Shown: positions 5,958-8,808 of the stretch, in pieces
Layout of the letters: every line of letters begins with the position of its first letter
Numbering within the stretch: position 1 is the first letter of the stretch
Assembly: GCA_034437795.1 (NCBI GenBank)
Contig: DAOTTI010000204.1
Coordinates: 1 to 8,808, forward strand
Length of the DNA stretch: 8,808 nt
Direction: 5' to 3'
From: DAOTTI01 sp034437795
GTDB lineage: Bacteria > Chloroflexota > UBA11872 > UBA12225
Program-made: the position numbers and the translations under genes
The notes under the pieces: model-generated
Seen by the model: the letters and a program-made list of their open reading frames with translations, nothing else
Database searches by the model: none
Told to the model about the DNA's origin: nothing

Positions 5958-7370
5958 CTATCCCTTGCCGCGCCGGCCGCTGCGCCAGAACCAGGGCGTA
6001 GACAGGATGGCGAAGTACATCAGGTCGCCGGCCGTAAAGGCCCCCAGCTGGTAGACCGCGGCGCCGGTCGCGCCCCAGCGCTGCACCAGGATGGCTCCGA
6101 CCGGCAGGGACAGCGCCAGCAGGGGCAGCTTGGCCAGGACGTTGACCGCCACGCGATCCATGATCAGAAAGATCGAGCCGAGCGACACCGTCAGGCCCTG
6201 CTTGGCCGCCAGCAGCCCGAAAAGGAAGACCAGCCACCAGTCTGGCAGGTTCTCATGGCCGTAGATCCAGCGGAAGACCGGCAGCAGCAGGAGCAACACC
6301 GCCGCCCCCGCCGCCGCCAGCGCGCCCCAGCCGAGCGTAATGCGCCAGAACAGGCGCCGAGTTGCTGCCGCCCCGCGGCGCGCAAGCTCCTGGGACAGGC
6401 GCACGGAGAAGGCCTTGGCCGCCGCCCCGTGACAGGCGTGCAGCAGGGTAAACACCTTCGCCGCGATGCCAAAGAGCCCCACCTGCTCCGCTCCCGCCCA
6501 GCGCGCCAGGAAGAGCACCGGCGTCTGCCCAAAGAACTGGGCCACGTTCTTGTCCACTACAGCCAGGGCGCTGAAACGGAAATAGCGCCCGAACGGTACG
6601 CGCCAGGCCTCCCGCGCCAGGGCCCCCAGGTCGGGAAAGCCGTGGTGGCGGACGGCGACGCGCCGGTACTGGTAGATGGCGTGCGCCGCGGAGCAGCTAG
6701 CCCCGATCGCCGTCCCCCATAGCAGTCCCGGCAGCCCCCAGCCGGCGACGACAGCCAAGAGCGGCAGGGAGCGGCCCAGAATGATGTCGACGTTCTCCAC
6801 CATGGCCAGATCCCGCATCCGGCGTACCGACTGCAGGGCGGTGGTGGAGATGTTGTAGGCTACGGCGGGGATGCCACCGAGGGCGACGATCCGCATCAGG
6901 TCGCCCAGGTCCTGGCGCAGGATGATCGTCTGGCCGAGCCAGGGCCCGAACGTCAGCGCCAGCAGCAGGACGATCACGGCCAGCAGCGCGGAGAGCTTGA
7001 GGTTGTAGCCGGCCGCCTGCGCCACCTCCTCGCGCTTGCCGGCGGCCGCGGCCTGCGCCAGCGGCACCACCAGAAACTGGCCCAGGCCTAGGCTCCCCAC
7101 CAGGTTCACCGTCTGGTAGAGCGAAAGGACGGAGAGGAAGTCCCCGTAGCCGGCGCGTCCCAGCAGGCGCACGGCGGCGACGCTAAAGACGAACCCGTAC
7201 CCCTTCTGCAGGAAGTTGCTCGCCTGGAGCAGGAGCACGTCGCGGGCCAGCGGGCGCCCCAGCACCGCCCGCAGGACCCGCCGGGGCGGCCAGATCACCA
7301 GCCCTGGTATGCCGAGGGCGCCGGTCCTGGCGCCGTCTGGCGTGCCGGCGGTCGTCGTCATTGGGAGCAT
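5958..7370 (-). CDS. Wzx-like oligosaccharide/polysaccharide flippase (MOP superfamily)
   Basis: The predicted product is a 470-residue polytopic membrane protein that moves a lipid-linked oligosaccharide from the inner to the outer leaflet of the cytoplasmic membrane. The length and roughly 12-14 hydrophobic segments fit the polysaccharide-biosynthesis branch of the MOP/MATE superfamily. The first core segment has Q-A-S-N-F-L-Q-K-G-Y-G-F (49-60), then A-A-V-R-L-L-G-R-A-G-Y-G (65-76), the usual 'r.lG...yG' signature at the end of TM1. Later hydrophobic stretches include about 127-146, 160-180, 200-222, 262-290, 346-368, 377-402, 413-431 and 434-460. Charged residues inside membrane-side positions (such as D273-K274) are typical of substrate paths. 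ATG 7370 is chosen because it overlaps the upstream stop codon (TGATG). An alternative ATG at 7361 would remove three residues. A longer frame back to 7469 is shadow of the upstream gene. The substrate is presumably the glycan built by the three GT4 enzymes of this operon, by context. Confidence 0.92.
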   Translation of the reverse strand: MLPMTTTAGTPDGARTGALGIPGLVIWPPRRVLRAVLGRPLARDVLLLQASNFLQKGYGFVFSVAAVRLLGRAGYGDFLSVLSLYQTVNLVGSLGLGQFLVVPLAQAAAAGKREEVAQAAGYNLKLSALLAVIVLLLALTFGPWLGQTIILRQDLGDLMRIVALGGIPAVAYNISTTALQSVRRMRDLAMVENVDIILGRSLPLLAVVAGWGLPGLLWGTAIGASCSAAHAIYQYRRVAVRHHGFPDLGALAREAWRVPFGRYFRFSALAVVDKNVAQFFGQTPVLFLARWAGAEQVGLFGIAAKVFTLLHACHGAAAKAFSVRLSQELARRGAAATRRLFWRITLGWGALAAAGAAVLLLLLPVFRWIYGHENLPDWWLVFLFGLLAAKQGLTVSLGSIFLIMDRVAVNVLAKLPLLALSLPVGAILVQRWGATGAAVYQLGAFTAGDLMYFAILSTPWFWRSGRRGKG

Positions 7371-8530
7371 CACGGGCGGGCGCTGAGCACCGGCGACCGC
7401 GTGGCGGCTGCGCCGTGCTTCAGCAGGTCCCGGTATTCGGACATGAGCAGGGCGGCGACGGCGTCCCATGGGCGGACGCGCTCTCGCCCGGCGCGCCCCA
7501 TCTGGCCGGCCAGCGCGGGATCAGCGAGCAGGCGCAGGGCGGCGTCGGCGGCTGCCTGCGGGTCGCCGGCCGGCACCAGGAAGCCATTCACCCCGTCGGC
7601 GATCGCGTCCTCGGCGCCGGAGCCCCGCGTGCCAATGATGGGCCGCCCGCAGGCGTTGGCCTCCCAGTACACCAGGCCAAAGCCCTCGAACTGCTGGTCG
7701 TCGGTGACCGGTAGGAGCCAGAAGGCGGCGCACCCCTGGTAGAGACGGAGCAGCTCGTCCTCCGGCACGCGTCCCAGGAACCGCACCGAGCCTTCCAGGC
7801 CGAGGGCAGCGATCCGTCTCCTGAGGTCGGCCAGGAAAGGGGGATCGTCCGCGCCACCGGCGATCCAGTACTGCACGTCCGGCCGGGCGGCGTGTACGCG
7901 GGCAAAGGCCTCGATAGCGACGTGGTAGCCCTTCCGTCGCTTGATGGGGCCGACTGACAGGAGGTACGGTGGCCGGGCGCCGCCGTCCGCCTGCGCCGCG
8001 TCCGCCGCGGGGCGGAAACGGGCCACGTCCACCCCTTCCGGGATGACGCGCGTCTTGTCCCCCTGGAAGCGGGGCGGCAGCAGCGAGCGCGTGAAGTTGC
8101 TCACCGGCAGCAGGCGGTCGGCCCGTCGATAGGCCAGCTCATACCAGGGCCGGTCGCGCCAGCGCGTAAACGGCCGCACCGCGTACGTCCCGTGCAGGGT
8201 GACCAGCAGGGGCTTGCGCCCCGCGACCAGGGCCGCGGGGACGGAGTAGGGCTCGGTAATGCAGTGCACCGCATCGCAGCCGGCCAAGGCCCGCCGGATG
8301 CGCCAGGCGTTGGCCACCACCAGCCGCGGCAGGCGGCGCGTCTCGGCGACGAACGATGTCACGTTCTCATGGTCCGCGAGCGACCGCAGGTCCGGCGCAT
8401 CGCAACGCGCCCGCGGCGAGAGCAGCGTGAAGGACAGGCCCTGGCGCTGCAGGGCGCGCACCAGCCCGATGGCGTAGCGCCCCCAGCCGTACGTGGGGGA
8501 AAGGCTATCGGTCACTAGGAGAATGCGCAT
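7370..8530 (-). CDS. GT4-family glycosyltransferase, first gene of the operon
   Basis: The predicted product is a 386-residue GT-B glycosyltransferase. It starts at ATG 8530, with only a weak purine run (GGGAAAG) upstream, and ends in TGA overlapping the flippase ATG. The N-terminal domain opens with M-R-I-L-L-V-T-D-S-L-S-P (1-12) and Y-G-W-G-R-Y-A (14-20) at the acceptor-side loop. It also has C-D-A-V-H-C-I-T-E-P (85-94), T-L-H-G-T-Y (111-116) and L-P-V-S-N-F-T (141-147, the common GT4 'vS.f.' segment). The C-terminal domain begins after V-I-P-E-G-V-D (162-168), with L-S-V-G-P-I-K-R-R-K-G-Y (191-202; K200), F-L-G-R-V-P-E-D-E-L (251-260), and F-E-G-F-G-L-V-Y-W-E-A (281-291), the intact E282-x7-E290 motif. 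G-V-N-G-F-L-V-P (313-320) follows. A usual arginine before the Lys of the donor-phosphate site appears as P195-I-K197-R198, slightly shifted from the canonical G-R. It looks active. Mannose or glucose transfer is common in this family, but the sugar is not readable here. Confidence 0.94.
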   Translation of the reverse strand: MRILLVTDSLSPTYGWGRYAIGLVRALQRQGLSFTLLSPRARCDAPDLRSLADHENVTSFVAETRRLPRLVVANAWRIRRALAGCDAVHCITEPYSVPAALVAGRKPLLVTLHGTYAVRPFTRWRDRPWYELAYRRADRLLPVSNFTRSLLPPRFQGDKTRVIPEGVDVARFRPAADAAQADGGARPPYLLSVGPIKRRKGYHVAIEAFARVHAARPDVQYWIAGGADDPPFLADLRRRIAALGLEGSVRFLGRVPEDELLRLYQGCAAFWLLPVTDDQQFEGFGLVYWEANACGRPIIGTRGSGAEDAIADGVNGFLVPAGDPQAAADAALRLLADPALAGQMGRAGRERVRPWDAVAALLMSEYRDLLKHGAAATRSPVLSARP

Positions 8531-8551
8531 CGCTTTCCCGCCGGTCTCACC

Positions 8552-8557
8552 AGTGTA
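8552..8557 (-). promoter_or_regulatory. Possible -10 element for the four-gene operon
   Basis: TACACT on the minus strand matches four of six bases of the TATAAT consensus, in an otherwise very GC-rich leader. It would give a 5' leader of roughly 10-20 bases before ATG 8530. No convincing -35 hexamer is visible at 16-18 bases upstream. The call rests mainly on position, ahead of the first gene of a long operon. Confidence 0.22.
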
Positions 8558-8689
8558 CCCGGCCCCACGCTACCATCCCGCCCCGCCTGGCCATGCGCCC
8601 CCGCTCCAGATCGCGCCGCGCCGTGGCTCTCGTCCGTCTCTCCGTGTCGGAGCAGGGCCAGCGAGCCCACCGTGGCCAGACCCTCTCCC

Positions 8690-8727
8690 CGTGGCCGTCG
8701 TCCCCCTTCTCCCGCGTGCGGGAGAGG
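8690..8727. repeat. GC-rich hairpin repeat, copy 1 of the 37-base direct repeat
   Basis: Bases 8690-8726 are identical to 8761-8797 over 37 bases, with a 71-base period. Inside, TCTCCCG (8708-8714) and CGGGAGA (8719-8725) form a perfect 7-bp stem around CGTG, extended by a T-G wobble and a C-G pair. The flank GGGGGTGACG after it resembles the flank of the shorter hairpin at 3349-3368. This is the architecture of a dispersed intergenic palindromic repeat. It could also act as a terminator for an off-window gene, but no U-tract follows. Confidence 0.75.
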
Positions 8728-8760
8728 CGGCCCGGGGGTGACGTCCCTCCTCCCTCCCGC

Positions 8761-8801
8761 CGTGGCCGTCGTCCCCCTTCTCCCGCGTGCGGGAGAGGGG
8801 G
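8761..8801. repeat. GC-rich hairpin repeat, copy 2 of the 37-base direct repeat
   Basis: This is the second exact copy of the 37-base unit (8761-8797). Here the hairpin is longer: bases 8774-8785 pair with 8790-8801, giving a 12-bp stem with one T-G wobble around the loop CGTG. The window ends seven bases later, so further copies to the right cannot be excluded. Confidence 0.75.
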
Positions 8802-8808
8802 CCAGGGG

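Larger units (their letters stand above)
8531..8808. other. Non-coding region upstream of the operon
   Basis: This stretch of 278 bases runs to the window edge and shows no credible gene on either strand. An 82-codon plus-strand frame across it has shadow-like Arg/Pro-rich composition. It contains the possible operon promoter, a small perfect hairpin CTCCG-TGT-CGGAG (8640-8652), and the two 37-base repeats described separately. Local base composition is C-rich on the plus strand (runs such as CCCTCTCCCC at 8681-8690). Confidence 0.6.

Noticed and set aside
5911..6237. Upstream extension of the second GT4 gene to 503 residues
   Set aside because: It lies inside the 3' end of the flippase gene in another frame. 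The conserved GT4 N-terminus begins at GTG 5910.
5889..6722. 277-codon plus-strand frame antisense to the flippase
   Set aside because: The Gln/Arg-rich composition is typical of the reverse of a Leu/Ala-rich membrane protein. No motif was seen.
8690..8808. CRISPR array or mobile element terminus
   Set aside because: Only two repeat copies are visible, the repeat unit is a long palindrome in low-complexity DNA, and no cas gene, transposase or target-site duplication is present.

Overview
This is a GC-rich window (about 70% by eye, third codon positions almost all G or C). It holds six protein genes, five complete and one partial, and all of them look like envelope or extracellular glycan biosynthesis. 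No RNA gene, transposase, CRISPR array, toxin-antitoxin pair or phage gene was seen. A bacterial host is clear. Chloroflexota is a reasonable guess, because the membrane glycosyltransferase carries the C-terminal beta-rich repeat modules (W-x-P-G-E, P-G-x-Y-x-l-x-l-x-v-Y-D type) common in that phylum, and because of the type of intergenic GC-rich hairpin repeats. This taxonomic guess is inference.

Layout, left to right. (1) Positions 1-800, minus strand: the N-terminal 266 residues of an unrecognised multi-pass membrane protein that runs off the left edge. (2) Positions 839-3319, plus strand: a GT-C fold (GT39/PMT/ArnT-like) lipid-linked-sugar glycosyltransferase of about 826 residues, with two tandem beta-sandwich-like modules at its C-terminus. 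It diverges from gene 1 across only 38 bases. (3) Positions 3320-3460: a convergent intergenic region with two hairpins. (4) Positions 3461-8530, minus strand: a tight four-gene operon. Read in its own direction it is a GT4 glycosyltransferase (8530-7370), a Wzx-like oligosaccharide flippase (7370-5958), a second GT4 (5910-4726) and a third GT4 (4729-3461). Two of its junctions overlap by stop/start fusion (TGATG and GTGA), and the third has a 47-base gap with an inverted repeat. (5) Positions 8531-8808: non-coding, with a possible weak promoter for the operon and two copies of a 37-base exact repeat that folds into hairpins.

The likely working model is as follows. The three GT4 enzymes add sugars from nucleotide-sugar donors onto a lipid-linked glycan at the cytoplasmic face. 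The flippase moves that glycan across the membrane. The GT-C enzyme works on the outer face with a polyprenyl-phosphate-sugar donor. No priming phosphoglycosyltransferase, polymerase, ligase or nucleotide-sugar gene is present in the window, so the pathway must be completed by genes elsewhere.

I see no convincing unprecedented system. The points most worth a second look are the non-canonical catalytic motif (D-x7-R instead of E-x7-E) and cysteine quartet of the last GT4, the duplicated C-terminal modules of the GT-C enzyme, the inverted repeat beside the ribosome binding site inside the operon, and the hairpin repeat family.
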